Source: Candidatus Saccharimonadota bacterium | Lineage (GTDB): Bacteria; Patescibacteriota; Saccharimonadia; Saccharimonadales; UBA10212 | Assembly (NCBI GenBank): GCA_016176605.1 | Contig: JACOWW010000002.1 | Span: forward strand, 250,846-314,845 | Reading direction: 5' to 3' | DNA length: 64,000 bases | In this document: piece after piece, positions 37,943 through 47,219 of the stretch | How positions within the stretch are numbered: the first letter of the stretch is position 1 | How the letters are laid out: each line of letters begins with the position of its first letter | Translations under genes and position numbers: made by a program | The notes under the pieces: model-generated | Databases searched by the model: none | What the model saw: only the letters and a program-made list of their open reading frames with translations | Told to the model about the DNA's origin: nothing

Positions 37943-37993
37943 TACTAAAATTAACGATCGTTAATTTTAGTATTGCTTAACTTGTTAAGCAAT
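37943..37993. promoter_or_regulatory. 30-bp perfect palindrome plus adjacent hairpin, copy 1
   Basis: TACTAAAATTAACGATCGTTAATTTTAGTA then ATTGCTTAACTTGTTAAGCAAT; paralogous to 52734..52782. Confidence 0.75.
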
Positions 37994-38019
37994 TTTGAAG
38001 GCATGCAAGTCAAGCATTT

Positions 38020-38059
38020 TACCACGTTTTTGGTCCGATCGGACATATTTCATGGTATT
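38020..38059. promoter_or_regulatory. palindromic element with GTCCGATCGGAC core, copy 2
   Basis: 37/39 identity to 17030..17068. Confidence 0.6.
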
Positions 38060-38116
38060 TTCCAGATAACAATAAAACTTACTTTTTGCTTATTGCTTGT
38101 TACTCCCTACTAGCTA

Positions 38117-39403
38117 CTATCTACTGCGTGACGAGTATTCAACGAGTCGCTCGATGGTTTTTTCGGTCATTAGGCGAGCGGCAATGTCGCGTTGATTTTC
38201 CGGTTTATCCAGCTCGGCCTGCATTTGCAGATCTTGGTATTGGCCTTTTAGTATCTTGATACGGGTTTCCAGTTCTTCGGGCGTTACAAAAATATCTTCT
38301 TTTCCGGCAACTTCGCTCAAAACTAAGCCTGCTTTTACCCTTTGCTTAGCCTCCGGTCGTTTGCGTTCAAAGTGTTCCTCAGCCGTGACGCCTTCGGCGT
38401 CTAGGTGTTCCTGCCAAGTTTGTCCGCGGTTCATAAGGTCACGCTTCTCGTCTTCTTCGCCGCGGGCTATTTGCTCATCAACCAGGCTTTTTGGCACCTC
38501 AACCTCGGACTTTTCGGTAATTTTCCTAACCAGCTCGTTTTCGTATTCACGATCAGCCTGAAGCTGCTTCTCGGTTTTAAGCTGCTTCTTAATGTCAGCT
38601 TTTAAATCTGCGACTGTCTTGAATGGCCCTGTTTTGCCAGCAAATTCATCATCAACCTTCGGTTTCACCACTTCGTTGACTTTTTTAACTTCTACCGCAA
38701 ACGTAACTGGTTTGGCGGCTAGGCCTTTGGCGCCGTAATCTCTGGGGAATGTAATAGTGAAGTCTTTTTTTTCACCAGCTTTGGCGTCAACCAGGTTATC
38801 TTCGAAACCGGGAATAAAAGTGCCGCTGCCCAGCATCAAAGGATAATCTCTGCCGTCAGCCCCAGCTAGCGGCCGACCTTCTTTGCTGGTACCCCGAAAA
38901 TCAATAGTCACTTCGTCACCTGCCTTAGCCGCACGGTCAACTTCATTGCGCGCTGCAACTCGCAGCTGTAATGATTTGATAACGCCATTTACGTCCTTGG
39001 CAGTAACTTCGACCAACTTTTTGCTCAGCTTTATCTTTTTATAATCAGGCAGTTTTATCGGGCCAATAATGTCAAACAGGACTTCAAATTCCAGGTCCGT
39101 GAATGGCACAAATTTCTTAAGCTGGACTTCCGGCTTAGAAGCTGGACGCAGCTTTTCCTGATCGATTGCCCGGCCGTAAAGACTGTTAAGGGCGCGATCG
39201 ATAAATTTGTCGGCCAGCACCCGCTGGTCAACATGCTTTTCAACCAGCGCGACCGGCGCCGTACCGGCCCTAAAGCCCGGCACTTTAACTTCACTGGCAA
39301 AATGTCTAAGCACGTGATCTTTAATCGGCGTCAAATCATGCTGGTCAGCAGTAACTATTAAGCTAACCTGTGTTGGCGACTTATCCGTCCTCTCAACCTT
39401 CAT
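38117..39403 (-). CDS. tig: trigger factor
   Basis: VPGFRAGTAPVALVEKHVD; FKBP-type domain DEVTIDFRG... Confidence 0.92.
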   Translation of the reverse strand: MKVERTDKSPTQVSLIVTADQHDLTPIKDHVLRHFASEVKVPGFRAGTAPVALVEKHVDQRVLADKFIDRALNSLYGRAIDQEKLRPASKPEVQLKKFVPFTDLEFEVLFDIIGPIKLPDYKKIKLSKKLVEVTAKDVNGVIKSLQLRVAARNEVDRAAKAGDEVTIDFRGTSKEGRPLAGADGRDYPLMLGSGTFIPGFEDNLVDAKAGEKKDFTITFPRDYGAKGLAAKPVTFAVEVKKVNEVVKPKVDDEFAGKTGPFKTVADLKADIKKQLKTEKQLQADREYENELVRKITEKSEVEVPKSLVDEQIARGEEDEKRDLMNRGQTWQEHLDAEGVTAEEHFERKRPEAKQRVKAGLVLSEVAGKEDIFVTPEELETRIKILKGQYQDLQMQAELDKPENQRDIAARLMTEKTIERLVEYSSRSR

Positions 39404-39444
39404 TCGTAATGATTATACCTAAAATAAATGTCATTGCTTGTTAA

Positions 39445-39470
39445 GACAATACACCGATCGGGGTATTGTC
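39445..39470. repeat. near-perfect palindrome GACAATACACCGATCGGGGTATTGTC upstream of tig
   Basis: One mismatched pair in 13. Confidence 0.75.
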
Positions 39471-39493
39471 GTGTATTTCTTATCTGTTAATTT

Positions 39494-40771
39494 CTAGATT
39501 AGACTTGAAATGATTTCTTTAGTTGATAGTTCTTTTTCATCACCGGAGTCGAGGTTTTTAAGCTTGAATTTGCCTGAACTTAGTTCTTGCTCGCCAATGA
39601 AAATGGCATATTTTACGCCCGATTTGGCAACATTTTTAATTTTGGCGTCGAGTTTGCGGTCCGTACTATCGACAGATATGTTCAGGTCTTTGGCTCTGAG
39701 TTCAGATAGAACTTTCTGGGCTTGTTGGTATACATCCCCGACCAAAATAACGGCCGCATCAGTTTCGGGTGCCAGCCTTGGCAGTAAATTATGCAATTCT
39801 AAAAAGTTTTGCAGGGTCACATCGCCCATGCCAAAACCGACCGTCGGCACCGCTTCGACGCCGAACAAACTGACTAGGTCATTGTAGCGGCCGCCGCCAA
39901 ACATCGAGCGGTTATTTTCCGGACTGCTATCGAAGACTTCAAAGATAATGTCATCGTAGTAATCCATGCCGCGGATAACCGAAAAATCGAAAGCGGCTGC
40001 TTCCGCGCCGGTTTTTTTAAGCAGGCTCATCAGTTTTTTTAGCTCCGTAACCGAACTGTGTTTTTTCACCTCGGTCGGCAAATCATCAAGTCTCCTTGTG
40101 CCAATAAGCTCTAGGAGTCTTTTTTGGCCGTGACCGTCAACGATTGCCTTTAGCTGGGTCTCAAAATCAGGTATTTCAATCTTGTGCCAGCGATCTATGA
40201 GCTTGCTGGCGTCATGGAACTGCTGGGTATTAAGTTTTAATATTTCCCGAAAGAAATAGTCCACCAATTTACGGCTGCTGATTCTGATTTCGTAGCTTCC
40301 CAAAGGCGCCTTAAAGGCCTTGAGGAGTGAATCGGCGATGAGGATGATTTCGTGGTCGGCGCTAATGTCGGCCACTCCAAAAATATCGACATTCAACTGC
40401 CAGTGTTCGCGCAGGCGTCCGCGCTGCGGCCGCTCATAGCGCCAAAGGTTGGGGATGGAGTACCAACGCAGCGGATAGGCCAGCTCTTGGCGGCGGGCGG
40501 CCACCATGCGGCTGACGCTGGGCGTCATTTCCGGCCGGATGGCGACTTTGCGGCTGCCGCGGTCCTCAAACGAGTAAAGCTGATCATTAATTATTTCTTC
40601 GCCGGTTTTAGCCAGGTAGATATCCATTGGCTCTAAAATTGGCGCGTCGTACTCCTGGTAGCCGAAGCTTTCTACAATTTCGCGAAGTTTAGCGAACATC
40701 CACTTCTGTAAACGCTTATCTTCAGGGTAGAAATCCCTCGCGCCCCTATAGGGTTGGGTAGACAGTGCCAT
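39494..40771 (-). CDS. hisS: histidyl-tRNA synthetase
   Basis: Class II motifs, GGGRYNDLVSLFG, RPEMTPSVSRMV. Confidence 0.95.
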   Translation of the reverse strand: MALSTQPYRGARDFYPEDKRLQKWMFAKLREIVESFGYQEYDAPILEPMDIYLAKTGEEIINDQLYSFEDRGSRKVAIRPEMTPSVSRMVAARRQELAYPLRWYSIPNLWRYERPQRGRLREHWQLNVDIFGVADISADHEIILIADSLLKAFKAPLGSYEIRISSRKLVDYFFREILKLNTQQFHDASKLIDRWHKIEIPDFETQLKAIVDGHGQKRLLELIGTRRLDDLPTEVKKHSSVTELKKLMSLLKKTGAEAAAFDFSVIRGMDYYDDIIFEVFDSSPENNRSMFGGGRYNDLVSLFGVEAVPTVGFGMGDVTLQNFLELHNLLPRLAPETDAAVILVGDVYQQAQKVLSELRAKDLNISVDSTDRKLDAKIKNVAKSGVKYAIFIGEQELSSGKFKLKNLDSGDEKELSTKEIISSLI

Positions 40772-40936
40772 AACTTCGCTTATTATAGACGCTGACGCTT
40801 TTGAATGACAACCTGCGGTTTTCCTTCAACGACATTTTTGGAATAAATCCAAATTCGCCTACGGCGAACCATGTCTACTACCTTTCCCTACTTTGACCAA
40901 CTTGCTAGATCAATAAGAGCGTGAGATATTTACTCC

Positions 40937-41656
40937 ATGACGAAAATTAAATCAGACAAACGGCTGACAAATGCCTTTGACCTGTTCGGCAAAAGCTACG
41001 CCATTGTCAGGCGTAATCTTAATGTTTACGCGTTAGTCTATGCCATTCCAGCGGCGATGATGATTGCCGGGACAATACAGTTGATTGATAATAGTCAGCG
41101 CGACGGCTGGAATTGGGAGAATACCTTTAGCTCTTCGGTGTGGGGACCGAACGTTGGGTCCGATTCATCTTTCGAAACAGCCAGCACTATTTTGGCTATC
41201 GTCTTATTTTTTGGTGCGATTATTAGCTATTTTCTGGCGATTATCCTTAACCTGCGCGCCGCTCAGGGAAAGGCAGTAACCCTTTCCGGCGTTTGGAATG
41301 AACTATGGCGTGGCGGCCTCTGGTTTAAGCTGATTGGTTTGGGTTTAATGACGATTCTCATATTGATAGTCGGTTTTATCTTGCTTATTATCCCCGGCGT
41401 AATTTTGCTGTGGCGGTTATATCTCGCTCCTTATATTTTAGTGGATAAACAAACAACGTCTATGGATGCCCTGAGCATCAGCTGGAATATGACCAAAGGC
41501 TACGCTTGGCCCATTTACAGTATTATCCTCTTTAGCGTCGTTTTGTCTTTGCCAAGTATCACACCAATTGTCGGCGGACTGATCTCCTTCGTTTTGGGCG
41601 TTGCCTACGCCGCCGCCCCAGCTCTGCGCTACCAGGAAGTTAAAAAACAGTTATAA
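40937..41656 (+). CDS. multi-pass integral membrane protein, function unknown
   Basis: Several hydrophobic segments; MTKIKSDKRLTNAFDLFGKSYAIVRRNL. Confidence 0.8.
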   Translation: MTKIKSDKRLTNAFDLFGKSYAIVRRNLNVYALVYAIPAAMMIAGTIQLIDNSQRDGWNWENTFSSSVWGPNVGSDSSFETASTILAIVLFFGAIISYFLAIILNLRAAQGKAVTLSGVWNELWRGGLWFKLIGLGLMTILILIVGFILLIIPGVILLWRLYLAPYILVDKQTTSMDALSISWNMTKGYAWPIYSIILFSVVLSLPSITPIVGGLISFVLGVAYAAAPALRYQEVKKQL

Positions 41657-41659
41657 GCT

Positions 41660-41744
41660 TGGTGCCGAGGAGAGGATTTGAACCTCCATGGATTGCTCCG
41701 CTAGCTCCTAAAGCTAGTGCGTCTACCAGTTTCGCCACCTCGGC
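41660..41744 (-). tRNA. tRNA-Leu (anticodon UAG), CCA encoded
   Basis: gccgaggtggcgaaactggtagacgcactagctttaggagctagcgg...ggttcaaatcctctcctcggcacca; loop ttTAGga. Confidence 0.93.
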
Positions 41745-41815
41745 TCGTCGAAGCCTATGCTATTGGCTCGTCCACCTTAGGCAGAATTTCGCTCTGTAGC
41801 TAGAGCTACTCCACT

Positions 41816-41854
41816 CAATTTTGTAAAACCTGCCCTGCGTGTTTTACAAAATTG
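41816..41854. terminator. perfect 14-bp inverted repeat between tRNA-Leu and GT2 gene, candidate terminator
   Basis: CAATTTTGTAAAAC-N11-GTTTTACAAAATTG. Confidence 0.55.
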
Positions 41855-41877
41855 CGGATAGAGCAGATGTATTTTAC

Positions 41878-42660
41878 TTAATTCGGAATTAAAAGACTAG
41901 GCAACGCCGAAATATTGTTGGCAGTCAGCTCGCGGATAGCATTTTTGCGAGCCCTGGCATGAATAATGTCGCCATAGACTTCCCCGGCAACATTTACAAT
42001 GCCCGCCCAACCATCAAGATACGCCTGCTCAATGGGTATTCGTGCAAGATGTCTCACGATTTTGACAGGTAAAGGCCTTTGAGACTTTTCGGCAAGCATC
42101 CTACCTTCAATCTCACTATAACGTTTCCATTTCGAAAATAGCTCTTTTGTATCAAGATGCCAGTAATGCTCGATTTGTCCTGGCAGACGGATAGTTTCCC
42201 CTTCAACCAAATCGGGAAGCTCGTGGACCGGTCGTGTAGGCATATACCTTACATTACTATGTAGAGCTCTGAATTGAGGATCTCCCTTATATCGGAAATG
42301 ATTTAGTGGCCTGCCGTTAAAATGGCTTCGTCGTATAAAGCTAGCAGCACGGACGCCATTGATTGGGTTAAATTCTGTTAACGATTTATGAGCAAGTGAA
42401 TCAAAACGCTCATCGGCATCAACCATAAGCACCCAAGGTGATGCGGTTATTTCCATTCCAAAATCACGCTGCTCGGCCCAATTATTGTTGAGCGGTCGTT
42501 GAAAAACTATAGCGCCTAAATCGGCAGCAATATTTGGTGTATCGTCGGCACTATAATCATCAACAACTATTACCTCATTGGCAAGTGGTTGGAGATTCCC
42601 AATACATTCAGCGATATTGTGCTGCTCATTGCGAGTAAGAATAACCGCTGAATACTTCAT
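41878..42660 (-). CDS. glycosyltransferase family 2
   Basis: MKYSAVILTRNEQHNIAECIGNLQPLANEVIVVDDYSADDT...MVDADERF. Confidence 0.9.
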   Translation of the reverse strand: MKYSAVILTRNEQHNIAECIGNLQPLANEVIVVDDYSADDTPNIAADLGAIVFQRPLNNNWAEQRDFGMEITASPWVLMVDADERFDSLAHKSLTEFNPINGVRAASFIRRSHFNGRPLNHFRYKGDPQFRALHSNVRYMPTRPVHELPDLVEGETIRLPGQIEHYWHLDTKELFSKWKRYSEIEGRMLAEKSQRPLPVKIVRHLARIPIEQAYLDGWAGIVNVAGEVYGDIIHARARKNAIRELTANNISALPSLLIPN

Positions 42661-42812
42661 TTGTTTAGTTTATCATATTTCCTATAAAAAATCAACTGGA
42701 TGTCACTGTAATTTTTATCGGCGGCGACTGCCGTTTGGTCAAATTCAAGAATTTTGGCATGGCCAGGATTAGAAAGCACCGCCAGCCCGCCTTTTTTAAC
42801 GTGGCGGTTCAT
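42657..42812 (-). pseudogene. remnant of a methyltransferase C-terminus (possibly RsmD) bridging recG->GT2
   Basis: RGAYILQKLMNRHVKKGGLAVLSNPGHAKILEF...KNYSDIQLIFYRK; ATGA junction with GT2 start. Confidence 0.45.
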
Positions 42813-42837
42813 GAGCTTTTGCAGTATATAAGCACCT

Positions 42838-44874
42838 CTAATTAAGGTTGGTGATGGCGCGTAGAGCGGAGACTTTTTCGGCGAGGTGGGGGTATTTTGC
42901 GATTTTTTCACGTTTTTCGATGAACATTTGGGCGGCGTTTCGGGCAGTGGCAATCAGTTTTGTATCCGTTAGTTTGGCAACACGCAAATCGAGCGCGCCG
43001 TGCTGCATGGTGCCGTAAATAGCGCCCGGACCACGCAGCTGCAGGTCCAGTTCGGCCAGCTTGAAACCGTCAGTGGTATTTTCCAGCGCCCGCAGGCGCT
43101 GGCTTGGCGCTCTGCTGTCACTGAGCATTAAAAATGCGTAGCTTTGGTGTTCGCCGCGGCCGACCCGGCCGCGTAGCTGATGGATTTGAGCTAAACCAAA
43201 GCGTTCGGCGCCCTCAACCAGCATAATCGTGGCATTTGGTATATCTACACCCACCTCAATGACCGTCGTGCTAACCAAAATGTCATATTTACAGTCAAGG
43301 AACTTTCGCACAACTTCTTCTTTTTCGGCTGATTTCATCTTGCCGTGCAGCAAGCCCACGTGCCTGTGCTTAAAATCTTTTTTTGACAACCTTTCATAAA
43401 CCTCTTCAACTGATAGGCCGACACTGATTTCGCTATCGGTTATTAACGGGCAAACAACAAACATCTGCCGGCCCCGTTCCAGCTCTTTATCAATTTGAGC
43501 GTAAAGCTGGGCCCGGGAATTGGGCGAGCAGATTTTGGTTTTGATCTGCCGGCGTCCGGGCGGCATTTGCTCAAGAATCGAAATGTCTAACTCGCCATAA
43601 AGTGTCAGCGCGATACTGCGCGGAATTGGTGTGGCGCTCATATGCAAAACGTGAGGCATGTGACCGGCTTTGGCCTGTAGCTTTTTGCGCTGCTGCACGC
43701 CAAAACGGTGCTGTTCGTCTATGATAACTAATCCCAGTTTGTGCATATCGACACGTTCGGATATTAGAGCGTGCGTCCCTACGATTAACCGAACATCGCC
43801 GCTTTTTATTTTTTTGTGCATTAAGCTTTTAGCTTTTGGCTTTAAGCTGCCTATGAGCAGGCCGACATGGCCGCCATACCCAACATTGTCGAGCAATTTA
43901 TAAAGGGTATCAGCGTGTTGACGGGCCAAAATTTCGGTGGGCGCCATAAGGGCTACTTGATAATTTTGTTCAATTGCCATCAGAGAAGCCATAGCCGCGA
44001 CGACTGTCTTGCCGGAACCGACATCACCTTCCAGCAGCCTATTCATTGGCTGGGTTCTGTCAATGTCTTGGTAAATTTTCCAGACCGCTTTGCGTTGGGC
44101 ATCAGTTAATTTAAAAGGCAACTTCGCTACAAAATCTTTGGCTAGTTTCTCTTTGAACGGAATAGCGATAGATTTATCTTTGTACAATTCGTATTTATTG
44201 AGCAATGCCGCCAGTGTTAACTGGAAAACTTCTTCAAATCCCAGTCGCCGCTGGGCTTTAGCCAGCATTTCCGGCCCAGAGGGAAAATGCATCTCTAAAG
44301 CCGCGGTAGTGTAATCATCCAACTTTTGCTCGTCTAACAGCCACTGCGGCAAGTGCTCTGGCATGTCTTTGACGATGTCGGCCGCTTCGCGAACCAGTTT
44401 CCTAATTTGGAACGACTTAAGTCCTTTGGTCTCGCGATAGATAGGGATAATACGAGCCGTATTAACCGGAAAGTCACCCACCAACTCAACTGAGGGGTTA
44501 GTGATGCTAAATCGGCCGCGACGCAGCGCGAATTCACCGGCGACATAATAAGCTTGGCTGGGCTTAATCGCGCCGGCACGATACGGCTGATTAAACCACA
44601 CCAAGCGAACACTGCCAGTTTCATCTGTGGCGATGGCCTCAGTAATATGCATACCGCGCCGCACGTAACGCCCGGTCACTTGGCTGATAGTCGCTTCCAG
44701 CGTAACGATACCTGGATGTAACTCGCGGACAGGGATGACATTCGAATAATCTTCATAGCGGCGCGGAAAATTGGTAATAAGATCACCGACAGTCTTAACG
44801 CCAAGTACCGCCAGCTTCTTGGCCAGCTCCTCCCCCACGCCCTTGAGTTCAGTAATCGGCAATGATAATGCCAC
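42838..44874 (-). CDS. recG: ATP-dependent DNA helicase RecG
   Basis: LLEGDVGSGKTVVA, IIDEQHRFGVQQR, VGRGEHQSYAFL. Confidence 0.96.
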   Translation of the reverse strand: MALSLPITELKGVGEELAKKLAVLGVKTVGDLITNFPRRYEDYSNVIPVRELHPGIVTLEATISQVTGRYVRRGMHITEAIATDETGSVRLVWFNQPYRAGAIKPSQAYYVAGEFALRRGRFSITNPSVELVGDFPVNTARIIPIYRETKGLKSFQIRKLVREAADIVKDMPEHLPQWLLDEQKLDDYTTAALEMHFPSGPEMLAKAQRRLGFEEVFQLTLAALLNKYELYKDKSIAIPFKEKLAKDFVAKLPFKLTDAQRKAVWKIYQDIDRTQPMNRLLEGDVGSGKTVVAAMASLMAIEQNYQVALMAPTEILARQHADTLYKLLDNVGYGGHVGLLIGSLKPKAKSLMHKKIKSGDVRLIVGTHALISERVDMHKLGLVIIDEQHRFGVQQRKKLQAKAGHMPHVLHMSATPIPRSIALTLYGELDISILEQMPPGRRQIKTKICSPNSRAQLYAQIDKELERGRQMFVVCPLITDSEISVGLSVEEVYERLSKKDFKHRHVGLLHGKMKSAEKEEVVRKFLDCKYDILVSTTVIEVGVDIPNATIMLVEGAERFGLAQIHQLRGRVGRGEHQSYAFLMLSDSRAPSQRLRALENTTDGFKLAELDLQLRGPGAIYGTMQHGALDLRVAKLTDTKLIATARNAAQMFIEKREKIAKYPHLAEKVSALRAITNLN

Positions 44875-44940
44875 TGTAACAGTTTAACAATCACACAGTG
44901 AGACCGCCACTACCCGCCAACCAAAGTACCCCCTTAAGTC

Positions 44941-44950
44941 TACGATCGTA
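44941..44950. repeat. palindrome TACGATCGTA upstream of recG
   Basis: 10-bp self-complementary. Confidence 0.45.
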
Positions 44951-45016
44951 TTTTTAATGGGTTGTTTTACCATCTTTATGAGCCGCTTGAAATGTGTTTT
45001 TCGATAATTTGTTATT

Positions 45017-45793
45017 TTATTTTTTGCGCAGGCGCAACCAGACGCTGGGACCAAAATAAAGTGAAGCGAACATCGGCTGCAGAACCTTTTCTAAATTTAT
45101 CAAAATATTTTTACCGAAAATTCGTTTCAGCGTTGGCGAACGCAAGTTCGAGCCGGACAGTACCGCCTCGACTTCAAAGCCGGCGTCTTGCAGCATTTTT
45201 ACGATGGTCTTAGGGTGATGATTAACAAAGGGAATTTCACCTGCTTTTATGTTGGCCTTTGAACGTATATCAACTGGCATTTTCGGAACTTTTTTGCCTT
45301 TAACGGCGTAGCGTACCCGATTTAAGAAGTGGGCGTCGTTGGCGAACTCTAAAATAAAGGTCCCACCCGGCTTCAACACTCGCGCGATTTCAGTGAATTC
45401 CGGTTTGGGGTTGGGCAGATGATGCAAAACACGTACCACTAAAACCAGATCAATCGACCCGTTTTTCATTTTTAAGTCCGCGGCCTGCAGTAGTTTTTGT
45501 TCGACCTTCGATGTGTCCTTGAGGTAAATTTTAGCGATATCCAGCTGCTGCTGGCTAGGTTCGGCCAAGGTCACTTTTTGTGCGTATTTCGTAAGTAATT
45601 TACTCAATCGGCCGTAGCCGCCGCCAACATCAACAGCATGCTCGAATTTCCTACCCCGCAACAAACGCTTGATAGCTATTTCTTCGGCGGCGTGTTCATA
45701 CTCACGACCTGCCCAATAATCCTGATAATTGTATTTAGGATCATCATACTGGTCCGCCATTCGCACGGTTTTTTTAGCCTTCGTTTCTGCCAT
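45017..45793 (-). CDS. class I SAM-dependent methyltransferase
   Basis: HAVDVGGGYGRLSKLL...LVLVVRVLHHLPNPKPEFTEIARVLKPGGTFI. Confidence 0.85.
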   Translation of the reverse strand: MAETKAKKTVRMADQYDDPKYNYQDYWAGREYEHAAEEIAIKRLLRGRKFEHAVDVGGGYGRLSKLLTKYAQKVTLAEPSQQQLDIAKIYLKDTSKVEQKLLQAADLKMKNGSIDLVLVVRVLHHLPNPKPEFTEIARVLKPGGTFILEFANDAHFLNRVRYAVKGKKVPKMPVDIRSKANIKAGEIPFVNHHPKTIVKMLQDAGFEVEAVLSGSNLRSPTLKRIFGKNILINLEKVLQPMFASLYFGPSVWLRLRKK

Positions 45794-47052
45794 TATTCTA
45801 ATTCTATCAGGGCGGAATCTTTGTAGGCTTTGCCGCGGCGCAGCAGCAACCGTCCGTTTTTAAAGTCTGATTCCTCAAATTTATCTTTACTGGTTTGTTG
45901 GCCGTTAATATAAACTGCTCCGCTTTCAAGTAGACGCCGTGCGTCACTATTAGATGATGCTAACCTTGAAGTTACCAAAGCACCCACCACAGAAGGATCC
46001 CAACCACCACTTCTATTACCAATATTGACTACCGGTACTTCTTTCCTGATCATTTCCATATCTTCATCAGTGGCATCAGTGATAGATACTTGACCTGTTA
46101 AGTATTTTGTAACTCCGGTTGCCGAGCCACTTTGTGCTTCGCCGTGGACCAATTTGGTTACTTCTTCGGCTAGTATTTTTTGGGCATTACGTTTAGCAGA
46201 ATCTACTTTATGGTCGGCCATAATCTGGTCTATTTTCTCTTTTGGCAGCAAAGTAAATATTTTCAGGTAATCTTCAACATCAGCGTCATCAATGTTTATC
46301 CAAAACTGGTAAAATTGCGTGGGGCTGGTTTTGGCTGGATCGAGCCAGATTGCGCCGGTTTCCGACTTACCGAATTTGGCACCAGTTGTCTTATTAACCA
46401 CCAGCGGCATGCTAAGGGCATGAACCTCCTTACCCTCTTTTTTTCGTATCAAAGAGACACCTGAAAGCATATTGCCCCATTGGTCCGAGCCGCCAATCTG
46501 CAGCTCTGTTTTGTGCATCTTGTACAATTGCCAATAATCGTAACCCTGCACCAGCGAGTAGCTAAATTCGGCGTAACTAATGCCGCTGCCGCTCTCGCCC
46601 ATGCGTTCGACCACGAAATCGCGCTGCATTAGCTCTGTCATAGAAAAGCTTTTGCCAACTTCGCGCAAAAAGTCCAAATAGCGGACGTTTTTAAACCAAT
46701 CGTAATTGTCAACTGGGATAAATTCTTTACCAGAAAATAACCTATTAATTTGCCGCTTGATAGCCTTGATATTTTTCTGGATTTCTTCACGCGGCGCTAA
46801 ATCACGTTCCTCGGTTTTGCCGCCCGGGTCGCCTATTAAGCTTGTGGCACCACCAGCCAAAAGAACGGCTTGCCAGCCGCCGTCTATTAACCGGCGGGCC
46901 AAGATCATAGCGGCCAGATTGCCAATCGTCATACTGTCGGTTGAGGCATCTATGCCATGATAGAAGGTCTTAGGCTCATCCAGCCAGCTGTTATCGGTGA
47001 AGGTTTTGTCTTTAATTAAACCCCGCCAGGCCAAATCCTTACTTAACCTCAT
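45793..47052 (-). CDS. tyrS: tyrosyl-tRNA synthetase
   Basis: YHGIDASTDSMTIGNLAAM; KFGKSETGAIWLD; C-terminal S4 domain. Confidence 0.96.
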   Translation of the reverse strand: MRLSKDLAWRGLIKDKTFTDNSWLDEPKTFYHGIDASTDSMTIGNLAAMILARRLIDGGWQAVLLAGGATSLIGDPGGKTEERDLAPREEIQKNIKAIKRQINRLFSGKEFIPVDNYDWFKNVRYLDFLREVGKSFSMTELMQRDFVVERMGESGSGISYAEFSYSLVQGYDYWQLYKMHKTELQIGGSDQWGNMLSGVSLIRKKEGKEVHALSMPLVVNKTTGAKFGKSETGAIWLDPAKTSPTQFYQFWINIDDADVEDYLKIFTLLPKEKIDQIMADHKVDSAKRNAQKILAEEVTKLVHGEAQSGSATGVTKYLTGQVSITDATDEDMEMIRKEVPVVNIGNRSGGWDPSVVGALVTSRLASSNSDARRLLESGAVYINGQQTSKDKFEESDFKNGRLLLRRGKAYKDSALIELE

Positions 47053-47171
47053 CCTGCACCTCCGGCGCCATTAACAATTTTCGCTTTACCATTTACCCCA
47101 GCACTAAATCTTGAAGCTCTATAATCTGATTGCAGACTACTGCGCTCAGGCTTTAGTGCGGGGCAGGCCAT
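47049..47171 (-). CDS. coupled leader ORF of tyr[41 protein letters not shown]
   Basis: ATGA junction with tyrS start; contains copy B of 68-bp element in the same frame as at rplP. Confidence 0.45.
   Translation of the reverse strand: MACPALKPERSSLQSDYRASRFSAGVNGKAKIVNGAGGAG
47096..47163. repeat. 68-bp dispersed hairpin element, copy B
   Basis: CCCCAGCACTAAATC...CTTTAGTGCGGGG. Confidence 0.88.
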
Positions 47172-47219
47172 ACATTTACCATTTGGACGATCTTTGATAT
47201 AATACTTAAGAAGAAAATT

